38,507 bases of DNA from JAWWPG01 sp038232255 (GCA_038232255.1 JBBSIF010000006.1:1-38507); one strand, 5' to 3'; numbered from the stretch's first letter, positions 17,488-26,308 are shown. The notes: generated from the sequence alone by a model not told the origin. Numbers and translations are program-made.

Positions 17488-17988
17488 ATGGCGCTCCCGA
17501 ACATCCCACGCCCCGGTCTCGACCTCGAGTACCCGAGGTCGCTCGGCGTCTACGACCGCTACGAGCAGGCCCAGATGGTCGTCGACTACCTGTCGGACAA
17601 CGAGTTCGCCGTCGAGAACGTTGCGATCGTCGGCACCGAGCTGCGTACCGTGGAGCGGATCGCCGGCCGGCTGACCCGGAGCAAGGTGGCACTGGCGAGC
17701 GCCGCGTCCGGAGTGTGGATGGGGCTCTTCATCGGCTTGGCCTTCGCGTTGTTCGGCGACGGCAACCCCGTCGGCTTCATCATCACGCTGGTGATCCTCG
17801 GCGGCATCTTCGGCGCCATCTGGAGCCAGATCGGCTACTCCACGCTCACCCGCGGCGGCACGCGGGACTTCTCCTCCGTCAGCCAGGTCGTCGCCACCAA
17901 GTACGAGGTGCTCGTCGAGCACAAGGTCGCCGACGCGGCCCGCGACATGCTCGCCCAGATGCCGGGCAACCCCGCCGCCAGTCTCTAG
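17488..17988 (+). CDS. General stress protein 17M / YflT-like membrane protein
   Basis: The 166-residue protein has an N-terminal alpha/beta domain (RSLGVYDRYEQAQMVVDYLSDNEFAVENVAIVG), the YflT / general-stress-17M module. Two adjacent membrane helices follow at about 70-115 (GVWMGLFIGLAFALFG and VGFIITLVILGGIFGAI), then a cytosolic tail ending DMLAQMPGNP. Many actinobacteria carry such proteins; the molecular function is not defined, and some databases wrongly label them magnesium transporters. The -10 TATCCT ends 6 nt before the ATG, implying a leaderless mRNA. It directly follows the tRNA-Leu gene. Confidence 0.8.
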   Translation: MALPNIPRPGLDLEYPRSLGVYDRYEQAQMVVDYLSDNEFAVENVAIVGTELRTVERIAGRLTRSKVALASAASGVWMGLFIGLAFALFGDGNPVGFIITLVILGGIFGAIWSQIGYSTLTRGGTRDFSSVSQVVATKYEVLVEHKVADAARDMLAQMPGNPAASL

Positions 17989-18016
17989 GCGCGCCGCCTC
18001 GGACGACCGGCAGCCG

Positions 18017-18625
18017 CTAGCGCGCGCGGAGTTCGGCGACGACGGCAGGCGCCATCGCCCGCAGCGCCTTGCCCCGGTGGCTGATGCTGTCCTTCTCGGC
18101 GTCGGAGAGCTCCGCCGACGTACAGGCGTAGCCCTCCGGGACGAACAGCACGTCATAGCCGAACCCGCCGCTTCCCCGTAGCTCGCCGATCACCCTCCCC
18201 CGCATCTCTGCGACGGTCACGTGCTGGAGACCGGCCGGAGTGCAGAAGGCCACCGCACAACGGAACTGAGCACCCCGAAGGTCGCTCGGAACGTCGCGCA
18301 GCTGGTCCAGCAGCAGGGCGTTGTTGGCGGCGTCGTCCTTCGCCGACCCTGCCCAGCGGGCACTCAGCACTCCCGGCATGCCGTGCAGGAAGTCCACGCA
18401 GAGACCGCTGTCGTCCGCGATCGACGGCTTGCCCGTCGCCTGGACGCCGGCGCGGGCCTTGAGCACGGCGTTGCCCTCGAAGGCGGGCTCGGTCTCCGCC
18501 GGCTCGTCGTACGGCTGGACGTCCGCCAGCCCCAAGACCGCGATCCCGCTCACCAGCTCCGACAGGATGCGCCGTAGCTCCTCGAGCTTCTTCGGGTTGC
18601 GAGACGCCAGGAAGAGCGAGGTCAA
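18017..18625 (-). CDS. rdgB: XTP/dITP diphosphatase (RdgB/HAM1 family)
   Basis: This housecleaning pyrophosphatase hydrolyses dITP and XTP to monophosphates. The 202 residues show FLASRNPKKLEELRRIL at the N-terminus, ADDSGLCVDFLHGMPGVLSARWAG and GSGGFGYDVLFVPEG, and end with SHRGKALRAM, the full family pattern. The start is inferred to be TTG at 18625, which overlaps the TGA of rph; the frame upstream is in rph. It is the last gene of the minus-strand run murI-MBL-rph-rdgB, a mycobacterial-type order. Confidence 0.93.
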   Translation of the reverse strand: MTSLFLASRNPKKLEELRRILSELVSGIAVLGLADVQPYDEPAETEPAFEGNAVLKARAGVQATGKPSIADDSGLCVDFLHGMPGVLSARWAGSAKDDAANNALLLDQLRDVPSDLRGAQFRCAVAFCTPAGLQHVTVAEMRGRVIGELRGSGGFGYDVLFVPEGYACTSAELSDAEKDSISHRGKALRAMAPAVVAELRAR

Positions 18626-19341
18626 GAACCGAGGGCCTGTCGCTGGATCGCGGTGAGGTCGGCGCACCCCTTGGCGGCGAGGCCGAGCAGGGCGTCGAGC
18701 TCCGCGCGCACGAACGGAGCGGCCTCCGCGGTGCCCTGCACTTCGACGTACCTGCCGTCGCCGGTCATGACGACGTTCATGTCGGTCTCGGCGCGGACGT
18801 CCTCCTCGTACGGCAGGTCGAGGACGGGCCGGCCGTCCACGATGCCGACGGAGATGGCAGCCACCGAACCGCGCAGGGGCTCGCCTTTGAGCACCCCCTG
18901 CAGGCGCAGGTGCGCCACCGCGTCGGCGAGCGCGACGTACGCGCCGGTTATCGACGCCGTACGCGTTCCGCCGTCCGCCTGGAGCACGTCGCAGTCGAGA
19001 ACGATGGTGTTCTCGCCGAGCGCCCGGTAGTCGACCACCGCCCGCAGCGAGCGCCCGACGAGGCGCGAGATCTCGTGGGTCCGCCCCCCGATCCGTCCCT
19101 TGACCGACTCGCGGTCGGACCGGGTGTGCGTCGAGCTCGGCAGCATCGCATACTCGGCCGTCACCCAGCCGAGATCGCTGCCCTTCCGCCACCGCGGCAC
19201 ACCCACGCTTGCGCTGGCGGCGCAGAGCACTCTCGTCCTGCCGAACTCGACGAGGACCGATCCCGCAGCGTGGTCGAGCCACCCTCGGGTGATCGTCACG
19301 GGGCGCAGCTCGTCGTCGGCCCGTCCGTCAGCGCGCGTCAT
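18622..19341 (-). CDS. rph: Ribonuclease PH
   Basis: This phosphorolytic 3'-5' exoribonuclease trims tRNA 3' ends. The 239 residues equal the family length. Recognisable parts are FGRTRVLCAASASVGVP, the phosphate-binding region HTRSDRESVKGRIGGRTHEISRLVGRSLRAV and VLDCDVLQADGGTRTASITGAYVAL. The ATG at 19341 gives the usual RADGRADDELRPVTI opening. A -10-like TAGGCT sits 7 nt before this ATG, inside the 23-nt gap after the MBL gene, so rph may also be transcribed separately. Confidence 0.96.
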   Translation of the reverse strand: MTRADGRADDELRPVTITRGWLDHAAGSVLVEFGRTRVLCAASASVGVPRWRKGSDLGWVTAEYAMLPSSTHTRSDRESVKGRIGGRTHEISRLVGRSLRAVVDYRALGENTIVLDCDVLQADGGTRTASITGAYVALADAVAHLRLQGVLKGEPLRGSVAAISVGIVDGRPVLDLPYEEDVRAETDMNVVMTGDGRYVEVQGTAEAAPFVRAELDALLGLAAKGCADLTAIQRQALGS

Positions 19342-19364
19342 GCTGCGGAGCCTACTGAGCGGCG

Positions 19365-20123
19365 CTACGGCTCGAGGCGGAGCCCGGACAGCGCAAGGGT
19401 TATCGGCCCGTCGAAGTGCGGCCGCGCCTCCGCGAGCACCGCAGCACGGTCGTGCCACGGCGGAATGTGCGTGAGCACCAGGTGGCCGACACCGGCTGCG
19501 GTCGCGGTGGTCGCGGCGTCCCGCCCGGACATGTGCAGGTGCGCCGGGTTGTTGGCACCCTCGAGGAACGACGCCTCGGCGAGCAGCACGTCGGAGCCCT
19601 TCGCCAGCTGGGTGAGCGCATCGCAGGGCCCCGTGTCGCCCGAGTACACGATGCTGTGGCCACCGTGGCTGACCCTGAGGGCGTAGGTGTCCACCGGGTG
19701 GTCGACCACCGCCGTCTCCACCGTGAACGGGCCGATCTCGAGCTCCGCACCGTCGTACTCCCGGATGTCGAACTCGGCGCTCATCCCCGGCGTCACGGCC
19801 AAGCCGTACGCCTGCGCCAGCCGCTCAGCGGTGCCCGGCGGCCCGAACACCGGGATGCGGCCCAGATGCCCGGTCGGGTGGTATCGGCGTACGACGTGGA
19901 AGCCGCACATGTCGAGGCAGTGGTCGGGGTGGAGATGCGTGAGGGCTACGGCGTCGATGCTGCGAAGGTCGGCGTGCCGCTGCAGCGCACCGATGGCGCC
20001 ACTGCCGAGGTCGAGCACGAGACGGAACACCCGGTCGCCGTACGGCGCTTCCAGCAGGTAGCACGACGCCGCCGAGTCGGGTCCGGGCAACGAGCCGGAA
20101 CATCCCACGACGGTGAGCCTCAT
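19365..20123 (-). CDS. MBL-fold metallohydrolase, Rv1339-type cyclic nucleotide phosphodiesterase
   Basis: The 252-residue metallo-beta-lactamase fold protein starts MRLTVVGCSGSLPGPDSAAS and has the metal motif THLHPDHCLDM (HxHxDH) near 70-80, GDTGPCDAL as the next ligand and a late LTHIPPWHD. Its position between murI and rph is the same as Rv1339 in M. tuberculosis, reported to be an atypical class II cAMP phosphodiesterase; that activity is inferred here from order and motifs. RNase Z-like function is an alternative. Its ATG overlaps the murI stop (ATGA), so the two genes are translationally coupled. Confidence 0.87.
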   Translation of the reverse strand: MRLTVVGCSGSLPGPDSAASCYLLEAPYGDRVFRLVLDLGSGAIGALQRHADLRSIDAVALTHLHPDHCLDMCGFHVVRRYHPTGHLGRIPVFGPPGTAERLAQAYGLAVTPGMSAEFDIREYDGAELEIGPFTVETAVVDHPVDTYALRVSHGGHSIVYSGDTGPCDALTQLAKGSDVLLAEASFLEGANNPAHLHMSGRDAATTATAAGVGHLVLTHIPPWHDRAAVLAEARPHFDGPITLALSGLRLEP

Positions 20124-20947
20124 ACGCCGACCCCCAGCCGCCGGTCCCCGACCCACGCGAACTGGTCCACCATGTCGAGCTCCGGCCCGAGGAAGCGCCG
20201 GCCCGTCTCGCGGAACTCGCCGGGCTGTCCCGTCGTGAGGAAGAGGTGCTCAGGAGCCGCCAGGCCGGGCCGCCGCTCCAGCCCGTCGCGCGCCAGCAGC
20301 GCATAGACGTCCTTGGCGGTCTCGTCGGCGCTGGACACGAGCGTCACCGAGTCTCCGAGGACGGCGGAGATCACCGTCGTCAGGAGGGGATAGTGGGTGC
20401 AGCCGAGGACCAGCGTGTCGATCCCTGCGGCCACCAGCGGCTGAAGGTACGCGTCGGCGTACGCCAGCGCCTCAGGACCACTGGTGACCCCACGCTCCAC
20501 GAGGTCGACGAACCGGGGGCAGGCCTGGGTGCTCAGCCGCACCTGAGGCGCGGCGGCGAACGCGTCCTCGTAAGCCATCGATGCACGGGTCGCCTGCGTG
20601 CAGATGACCCCCACCCGGTTGTTGCGAGTGGCGGCGACCGCGCGCCGGGTGGCCGGGAAGATCACCTCGACGACCGGTACCGGATAGCGCTCCCGGGCAT
20701 CGCGCAGCATCGCCGCGCTGGCCGAGTTACAGGCGATCACGAGCGCCTTGACGCCACGGCCGACGAGGTGGTCGAGGCACTCCAGGGCGTACTCCCGGAC
20801 CTCCGCGATCGGCTTGGAGCCGTAGGGCTGCCGGGCGGTGTCACCGAGGTAGAGCACCGGCTCGTCAGGAAGGCGGTCCAGCACCGCTCGCGCCACCGTC
20901 AGCCCGCCGAACCCGGAGTCGAAGATGCCGATCGGCGCGTCCGTCAC
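20120..20947 (-). CDS. murI: Glutamate racemase
   Basis: This cofactor-independent racemase makes D-glutamate for peptidoglycan. It has 275 residues, near the mycobacterial length. The opening APIGIFDSGFGGLTVARAV, Cys73 in VIACNSASAAM and Cys183 in LVLGCTHYPLL (the two catalytic cysteines) are all present. The start chosen is GTG at 20947. An in-frame ATG at 21007 overlaps the prs stop codon (ATGA) and would add 20 residues of unusual composition; coupling makes it possible, but the family alignment favours 20947. Confidence 0.94.
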   Translation of the reverse strand: MTDAPIGIFDSGFGGLTVARAVLDRLPDEPVLYLGDTARQPYGSKPIAEVREYALECLDHLVGRGVKALVIACNSASAAMLRDARERYPVPVVEVIFPATRRAVAATRNNRVGVICTQATRASMAYEDAFAAAPQVRLSTQACPRFVDLVERGVTSGPEALAYADAYLQPLVAAGIDTLVLGCTHYPLLTTVISAVLGDSVTLVSSADETAKDVYALLARDGLERRPGLAAPEHLFLTTGQPGEFRETGRRFLGPELDMVDQFAWVGDRRLGVGV

Positions 20948-21003
20948 AGTCCGAGCGTACGACGCACATCGCCTCCACCGAGCCACCCGGGAGGTGAGTG
21001 AGG

Positions 21004-21990
21004 TCATGCGTCGTCGAAGGGGAGGGTCTGCTGCGGCGGCCCGTGGGTGGGGTCCACGCCGTCGAAGAGGATACTCACGGACTCGCCGGCATGCACTCGC
21101 GAGATCGCCTCGGCGAAGAGCTCCGCCACCGAGCGGACCTTGAGCTCCGGCCAGCCCGTTGGTCGCGGCACGGTGTCGGTGGTCACCATCTCACTGATCG
21201 ACGGATGGCTGCGGAGCCGCTCGACGGCCTTGCCGACGAAGAGGCCGTGGGTGCAGGCAACGGCGGCCTCGACGCAGCCCAGGTCCTTCAGCTTGTCGAG
21301 CAGCTCGAGGATCGACCCCCCGTTGGCGATCTCGTCGTCCAGCACGATGGCCCGCTTGCCCGCGACGTCACCGACGATCGCATCGATCACCACGGAGTCG
21401 TCGGACAGCCGCTGCTTGCTCCCGGCCGCGACCGGCAAGCCGAGGAGGCGGGCGAACTGGGTCGCGGTCTTGGCGTTGCCGAGGTCGGGCGACACGACGA
21501 CCGTGTCGGTGAGCTCGCGGTCGCGGTAGTGCTCCGCCAGCACCCCGAGAGCGGTGAGGTGGTCCACCGGCACCGAGAAGAAGCCGTGCACCTGCGGCGC
21601 GTGCAGGGTCATCGTCAGGATGCGGTCGGCTCCCGCGGCGACCAGCATGTCGGCGACCAGCCGCCCGCCGAGCGACATCCGGGATGCGTCCTTCTTGTCC
21701 GACCGGGCGTAGGCGTAGTGCGGGATGACTGCAGTGATCTGCGCCGCCGACGCGCCCCGGGCGGCGTCCAGCATCAGCAGCAGCTCCATCAGGTGCTCCT
21801 GCGTCGGCGGCACGAGCGGCTGGACGACGTACACGTCGCGCTGCCGGCAGTTGGCCTGCAGCTGGGCCTGCAGGCAGTCATTGCTGAAGCGCCGGATCTC
21901 GACAGGGGACAGTCGTACCCCGAGCGAACGGCAGATCGCCAGTGCCAGCTGGCGGTGCGCGCTCCCGGAGAAGACGACGATCTCGCGCAC
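21004..21990 (-). CDS. prs: Ribose-phosphate pyrophosphokinase (PRPP synthase), divergent paralogue
   Basis: This enzyme makes PRPP from ribose 5-phosphate and ATP. The 328 residues have the PRPP-binding loop IVLDDEIANGGS with Asp218-Asp219, the ATP region YAYARSDKKDASRMSLGG and the TLHAPQVHGFF segment. The usual housekeeping form has RQDRR and VPI at the ATP site, so this copy is diverged and may be a second Prs. The start is GTG at 21990 with GAGGTGG just upstream. In mycobacteria the matching position upstream of murI is occupied by mec-cysO-cysM-rhomboid genes; prs stands here instead. Confidence 0.92.
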   Translation of the reverse strand: MREIVVFSGSAHRQLALAICRSLGVRLSPVEIRRFSNDCLQAQLQANCRQRDVYVVQPLVPPTQEHLMELLLMLDAARGASAAQITAVIPHYAYARSDKKDASRMSLGGRLVADMLVAAGADRILTMTLHAPQVHGFFSVPVDHLTALGVLAEHYRDRELTDTVVVSPDLGNAKTATQFARLLGLPVAAGSKQRLSDDSVVIDAIVGDVAGKRAIVLDDEIANGGSILELLDKLKDLGCVEAAVACTHGLFVGKAVERLRSHPSISEMVTTDTVPRPTGWPELKVRSVAELFAEAISRVHAGESVSILFDGVDPTHGPPQQTLPFDDA

Positions 21991-22082
21991 GGTTCCACCT
22001 CAGGATCGCTCAGCGACTCGGTATGGCCGTCACTCTAGCCACGGCGCGGGTACGGCGACAGCCCCGCCCGCCGGTCCCGCGG

Positions 22083-22661
22083 TCAGTGCTGGACGGCCTC
22101 CAGAAGGCTCTCCAGCTGGTAGCCGAGCCAGCCGTAGATCCGGTAGAGCGAGCCGCGTGGGTCGTCCTCCGGCAGGGCCAGCCAGGTCTCCTCGTCGTCG
22201 TCGGCGCTCAGCTCGAGCCGTGCGGAGAGCGTGAGCCGCAGGTCCGTGAGGCACCGCATCCAGGCCCGGGCGTCGTCGCGGCTGAGCTCGAACTCGACCG
22301 CCGCCTCCCCTGTCGCGCTGTCGGGATCCAGCTCCCCGATCGAGCGGACGACGACGGAGGCGGCGTCGATCTTCGCCTGGCGCAGGCCCTTCTCGGTGAA
22401 CCGGCGGAACTCGGCGTTGGCCTCCGCGTCGTCGGTCCGGGCGTCCGGCAGCAGGCGGAGCAGCGCCGGGTCCGACGGCGGTTCGCGGGGCACGTCCATG
22501 GCGACCAGCTCCTCGAGCGGGTCGACGTCGGCGGCGTCGGTCATCTCTCCGTCACTCAGCAGCTCGATCAGCTGCCGGGCCAGGTCGGCGACCAGCATCG
22601 CGCTGAACGCCGGCATCTCGACGTACACCCTGCCCTTGCGGCGGGAGCGGAAGTAGCTCAC
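22083..22661 (-). CDS. DUF2017 domain protein
   Basis: The 192-residue cytosolic protein begins YFRSRRKGRVYVEMPAFSAMLVADLARQLIELL, an opening I associate with DUF2017, and ends with an acidic segment and YRIYGWLGYQLESLLEAV. The function is unestablished. It lies directly after clpS; the GTG at 22661 overlaps the clpS stop (GTGA). The clpS-DUF2017 pair also occurs in mycobacteria (Rv1331-Rv1332), which suggests a role linked to ClpS/ClpCP proteolysis. Confidence 0.85.
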   Translation of the reverse strand: MSYFRSRRKGRVYVEMPAFSAMLVADLARQLIELLSDGEMTDAADVDPLEELVAMDVPREPPSDPALLRLLPDARTDDAEANAEFRRFTEKGLRQAKIDAASVVVRSIGELDPDSATGEAAVEFELSRDDARAWMRCLTDLRLTLSARLELSADDDEETWLALPEDDPRGSLYRIYGWLGYQLESLLEAVQH

Positions 22662-22975
22662 TGGTCGGCCTTCTGCAGGGTCGCCCACAACCCGTAGGTG
22701 TGCATCGCCTGCACGTCGCGCTCCATCTCCTCCCGGCTGCCCGTCGACACGACCGCCTTGCCCTCGGTGTGCACCTGCATCATCAGGCGGCGCGCCTTCG
22801 CCTTCGCGTAGCCGAAGTACTCGCCGAAGACGAACGCGACGTACGACATGAGGTTCACCGGGTCGTCCCAGACGATCGTGACCCACGGCACGTCGGTGAG
22901 CACGACCGTCTCGGTGCCAGGTCGCTCCAGCGTGCTGGAGTCCGGGGTCGCGGTCACGTCGTCATTGTCGCCCAT
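22658..22975 (-). CDS. clpS: ATP-dependent Clp protease adaptor ClpS
   Basis: ClpS delivers N-degron substrates to ClpA/ClpC. After a disordered N-terminal tail, the core has WVTIVWDDPVNLMSYVAFVF, the DDPVN motif that binds N-terminal residues, then FGYAKAKARRLMMQVHTEGKAVV. The start at the ATG of 22975 gives 105 residues. A GTG at 22957 with GACAAT 6 nt before it would be an alternative leaderless start; both give the same core. It is divergent to pncB with 40 nt between the starts. Confidence 0.93.
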   Translation of the reverse strand: MGDNDDVTATPDSSTLERPGTETVVLTDVPWVTIVWDDPVNLMSYVAFVFGEYFGYAKAKARRLMMQVHTEGKAVVSTGSREEMERDVQAMHTYGLWATLQKADQ

Positions 22976-23015
22976 GAAGGCGGGCTCCGGGATCTGCTGC
23001 CCTACGCTGTGCACC

Positions 23016-24317
23016 GTGGACACCACGGGGCTGCTCACCGACCACTACGAGCTCACGATGGTGCAGGCAGCGCTCAAGTCCGGGACGGCGGACCGGCCGA
23101 GCGTCTTCGAGCTGTTCGCCCGGCGGCTGCCGGACGGCAGACGGTACGGCGTGGTCGCCGGGACCGGGCGCATCCTCGACGCGGTGTCGTCCTTCCGGTT
23201 CGATGACGCACAGCTGGGCTGGCTCCGGGACGCGGGTGTGGTCGACGACACGACGCTCGGCTGGCTGGGCGACTACCGCTTCTCGGGGAGCATCTCGGGC
23301 TACGCCGAAGGCGACGCCTACTTCCCCGGCAGCCCGGTGCTGGTCGTCGAGGGCAGCTTCGCCGAGTGCGTGGTCCTCGAGACGCTGCTGCTGTCGATCC
23401 TCAACCACGACTCTGCCGTGGCCACGGCCGCGTCGCGGATGACGCGCGCCGCCGAGGGCCGGCCGTGCATCGAGATGGGCTCGCGGCGTACCCACGAGTG
23501 GGCGGGAGTCGCGGCGGCACGGGCGGCGTACGTCGCGGGGTTCGACGCGACGTCCAACCTCCAGGCCGGCCTCGAGTACGGCGTGCCGACGCGGGGCACC
23601 GCGGCACACGCCTTCACGCTGCTGCACGACTCGGAGCGGGACGCCTTCTGGGCCCAGGTCGAGTCCCTGGGGCGCGGAACGACGTTGCTGATCGACACCT
23701 ACGACATCACCGAGGCGGTCCGGACGGCCGTGGACATCGCGGGTTCCGAGCTCGGCGCCGTCCGCATCGACTCGGGCGACCTGTCGGTGCTCGCGAAGCA
23801 GGTACGCCGCCAGCTGGACGGGCTCGGCGCCACCTCGACCCGCATCATCGTGACCAGTGATCTCGACGAGTTCGCGATCGCCGGCCTCTCCGGCGCCCCC
23901 GTCGACGGCTACGGCGTGGGCACCTCGCTGGTGACCGGCTCCGGCTTCCCCACGTGTGGCTTCGTCTACAAGCTCGTCGCCCGCGCCGCGTCGACGGCGC
24001 CGGGTGCGCCGTTCGTGCCGGTCGAGAAGAGGAGCACGTACAAGATGAGCACCGGTGGCCGCAAGTGGGCGGTACGACGGTGCGACCCGCGCGGTACGGC
24101 TGTCGCGGAGGTCCTGGGCGTCGGAGGGATGCCGCCGCACGACGACAACGACCGCCCGCTGCTCGTGCCACTGGTGCGGGACGGCGAGGTCGTCGGCCGC
24201 GAGGACCTCGCCGCCGCCCGCGAGCGCCATCAGCGAGCCATGGCAGAGCTCCCCGTCGAGGCGGGGAAGCTGTCGCGAGGCGAGCCGGTGATCGACACCG
24301 AGTACGCGCGGAGCTGA
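23016..24317 (+). CDS. pncB: Nicotinate phosphoribosyltransferase
   Basis: This NAD-salvage enzyme joins nicotinate and PRPP to form nicotinate mononucleotide, using ATP. It has 433 residues. It opens TTGLLTDHYELTMVQAAL (the substrate segment TDxYELTM), has RRTHEWAGVAAARAAYVAGFDATSN in the middle, then AVRIDSGDLSVLAKQVRR and GVGTSLVTG, the PRPP/phosphate region. The GTG at 23016 is chosen for the family N-terminus and for TACGCT 7 nt upstream (leaderless). Its position divergent from clpS parallels pncB1-clpS in mycobacteria. Confidence 0.94.
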   Translation: MDTTGLLTDHYELTMVQAALKSGTADRPSVFELFARRLPDGRRYGVVAGTGRILDAVSSFRFDDAQLGWLRDAGVVDDTTLGWLGDYRFSGSISGYAEGDAYFPGSPVLVVEGSFAECVVLETLLLSILNHDSAVATAASRMTRAAEGRPCIEMGSRRTHEWAGVAAARAAYVAGFDATSNLQAGLEYGVPTRGTAAHAFTLLHDSERDAFWAQVESLGRGTTLLIDTYDITEAVRTAVDIAGSELGAVRIDSGDLSVLAKQVRRQLDGLGATSTRIIVTSDLDEFAIAGLSGAPVDGYGVGTSLVTGSGFPTCGFVYKLVARAASTAPGAPFVPVEKRSTYKMSTGGRKWAVRRCDPRGTAVAEVLGVGGMPPHDDNDRPLLVPLVRDGEVVGREDLAAARERHQRAMAELPVEAGKLSRGEPVIDTEYARS

Positions 24318-24331
24318 TGCGTGACCTGGTG

Positions 24332-24862
24332 TCAGCGCCACTTCGCGGCGAGCGTGGTCACGACCTTCCAGTCGCGGGTCGTCGCCGCGACGCCGGTGAT
24401 CTTCTCCACTCGCGCGTTGCTGGCTTTCGCCTCGTTGTAGGGCTTCGTGATCCAGAGATGCACGTCGCGCCCGATCAGCTGCAGCCGCTCGCCCTCGACC
24501 TCCCAGGCGGCGAGCTTCTCGGCCGCCTCCGCTGACGGCTTGTCCCTGAGCAGGGTGAGGTAGTGCCGAGCACCGTCTCCCAGGGGGCTGGCCGGCGCGT
24601 TTTCGACGGTCCCGGCCAGCTCCGCTGGTTTGCGCACGACGGCCCTGACCTCGAAGCCCAGCGCCGCGTGCAAGGTCTCCTCGAGAGTCTCGGTCACCTT
24701 CTCGGTGCTCCGGGAACGCGACGCGAGCCGGACGTTGCCGCTCTGGATGTAGGTCTCGACGTCGCCGAAACCGGCGGCCTCGAGATGCCCGCGCAGGGCC
24801 GCCATCTTCACGAAGCGCGGGGCCACGTTGATGGACCGGAGGAAGACGAGATACGTCGACAC
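24332..24862 (-). CDS. DUF1697 domain protein
   Basis: The 176-residue soluble protein starts STYLVFLRSINVAPRFVKMAALRGHLEAAGFGDVETYIQSGNV, the invariant opening of DUF1697, and ends with KITGVAATTRDWKVVTTLA, also family-typical. The molecular role is unknown. The start is GTG at 24862, with a -10 TAGGCT 7 nt before it. It is convergent to pncB. Confidence 0.9.
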   Translation of the reverse strand: MSTYLVFLRSINVAPRFVKMAALRGHLEAAGFGDVETYIQSGNVRLASRSRSTEKVTETLEETLHAALGFEVRAVVRKPAELAGTVENAPASPLGDGARHYLTLLRDKPSAEAAEKLAAWEVEGERLQLIGRDVHLWITKPYNEAKASNARVEKITGVAATTRDWKVVTTLAAKWR

Positions 24863-24898
24863 GGGCGCCAGCCTAACGAGACCAGTGGCCAAACCCGC

Positions 24899-26296
24899 TC
24901 AGTCTGTCGGCTCCACGGCGAACACCTTGCCAGGGTTGAGGATGGCCTGCGGGTCGAGAGCCTTCTTGATCCGACGGTGCACGTCGAGGCTGAGCGCACC
25001 GAGCTCCCGCTCCAGCAGCCCGACCTTGAGCACGCCGACGCCGTGCTCCCCCGTGATCGTGCCACCGAGCTCCAGGCTGATCTCCATGATCCGGTCGAAG
25101 GCGCGCTGGGCCGCTGCGACCTGGTCGCTGTCGGCGCCGTCGAAGACCACCGTCGGGTGGAAGTTCCCGTCGCCGGCGTGTCCCACGACTCCGATCGTCA
25201 GGCCGCACTCGGTGCTCACCTCCTGCACGCCGTCGATCAGGGCTGCGAGCTCGGTGCGCGGCACGCAGACGTCGTCGATCATCGTCGTACCGAGCCGCTC
25301 CATCGCCGTGAGCACCTGCCGGCGCGCCTGCAGAAGCATCTCCCCCTCGACCGGGTCGTCGGCGATGGCGACCTCGCTGGCTCCGGATTCCTCGAGCACA
25401 GCAGCGATCCGAGCGATCTCGTCGCGCCCCTGCTCGCCGCCGCTGTCGGACTGGGCGAGGATGAGCGCACCGGCGTCGGGAGAGATGCCCATGTGGAAGG
25501 CGTCGTTGACCGCTTGCAGGCTCACCCTGTCCATGAACTCGAGGAGCGACGGCACCGTGCCGCAGGTGACCACGTTGGTCACGGCTTGCGCGGCGGCGGC
25601 AGCGGAGCCGTAGACCGCGACGGCTGTCAGCGGCTGCTGGGCCTGCTGCCTCAGCAGCAGCGTGATCTCGGTGACCACCCCGAGGGTTCCCTCGCTGCCC
25701 ACGAAGAGTCGGGTGAGGTCGTAGCCCGCGACACCCTTGACCGTACGTCGACCGGTGCGCAGCACCTCTCCGCTCGCCAGCACGACTTCCAGGCCCAGCA
25801 CGTAGTCCGTCGTCACGCCGTACTTGACGCAGCACAGACCGCCGGAGTTCGTGGCGATGTTGCCGCCGATCGAGCAGAACTCCCAGCTGGAGGGGTCCGG
25901 CGGATAGAAGAGGCCCTTGTCCGCAACGCGTCTTGACAGCTCGGCGTTGTAGACCCCAGGCTGCGTCACCACGATCCGGTTGGCGACGTCGATCTCCAGC
26001 ACCTGGTTCATCCGCTCGAGGCTGAGCAGGACGCAGCCGTCGATGGCGTTCGCAGCACCCGACAGACCGCTGCGGGCGCCCTGCGGAACGACGGGGACGC
26101 CGTGGGCGGTGGCCACGCGCAGCACGTGCTGGACGTCGGCCGTGGCGCGTGCCCGCACCAGGACCACGGCCTTGCCAACACTGCAGTACATCGCCCGGTC
26201 GACGCTGTGCGTGGCGATGACGTCCGGGTCGGTGATGACCGACCCCTCGTCGAGGCGGCTCCGGAGATCGTCGAGCAGCGCGTGCGTCGTACCCAC
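24899..26296 (-). CDS. FAD-linked oxidase, GlcD-type (glycolate/D-lactate dehydrogenase family)
   Basis: The 465 residues carry a PCMH-type FAD domain: VPVVPQGARSGLSGAANAI at about 70-88, FYPPDPSSWEFCSIGGNIATNSGG near 135-160, and LFVGSEGTLGVVTEITLL. The C-terminal cap has VGHAGDGNFHP and GEHGVGVLK, the GlcD signature with the substrate-site histidines. These enzymes oxidise D-2-hydroxyacids such as glycolate or D-lactate. No glcE or glcF is adjacent, so it may be a single-subunit D-lactate dehydrogenase. The start is GTG at 26296 with TACAGT 6 nt upstream (leaderless). Confidence 0.88.
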   Translation of the reverse strand: MGTTHALLDDLRSRLDEGSVITDPDVIATHSVDRAMYCSVGKAVVLVRARATADVQHVLRVATAHGVPVVPQGARSGLSGAANAIDGCVLLSLERMNQVLEIDVANRIVVTQPGVYNAELSRRVADKGLFYPPDPSSWEFCSIGGNIATNSGGLCCVKYGVTTDYVLGLEVVLASGEVLRTGRRTVKGVAGYDLTRLFVGSEGTLGVVTEITLLLRQQAQQPLTAVAVYGSAAAAAQAVTNVVTCGTVPSLLEFMDRVSLQAVNDAFHMGISPDAGALILAQSDSGGEQGRDEIARIAAVLEESGASEVAIADDPVEGEMLLQARRQVLTAMERLGTTMIDDVCVPRTELAALIDGVQEVSTECGLTIGVVGHAGDGNFHPTVVFDGADSDQVAAAQRAFDRIMEISLELGGTITGEHGVGVLKVGLLERELGALSLDVHRRIKKALDPQAILNPGKVFAVEPTD

Positions 26297-26302
26297 CGCT
26301 CC

Positions 26303-26308
26303 ACTGTA
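26303..26308 (-). promoter_or_regulatory. -10 box of the GlcD-like gene
   Basis: TACAGT on the minus strand, 6 nt before the GTG at 26296, supports a leaderless message and that start. Confidence 0.45.

Noticed and set aside
20948..21007. murI start at the ATG of 21007, overlapping prs
   Set aside because: Coupling is possible, but the 20 added residues do not resemble family N-termini; kept as an alternative.
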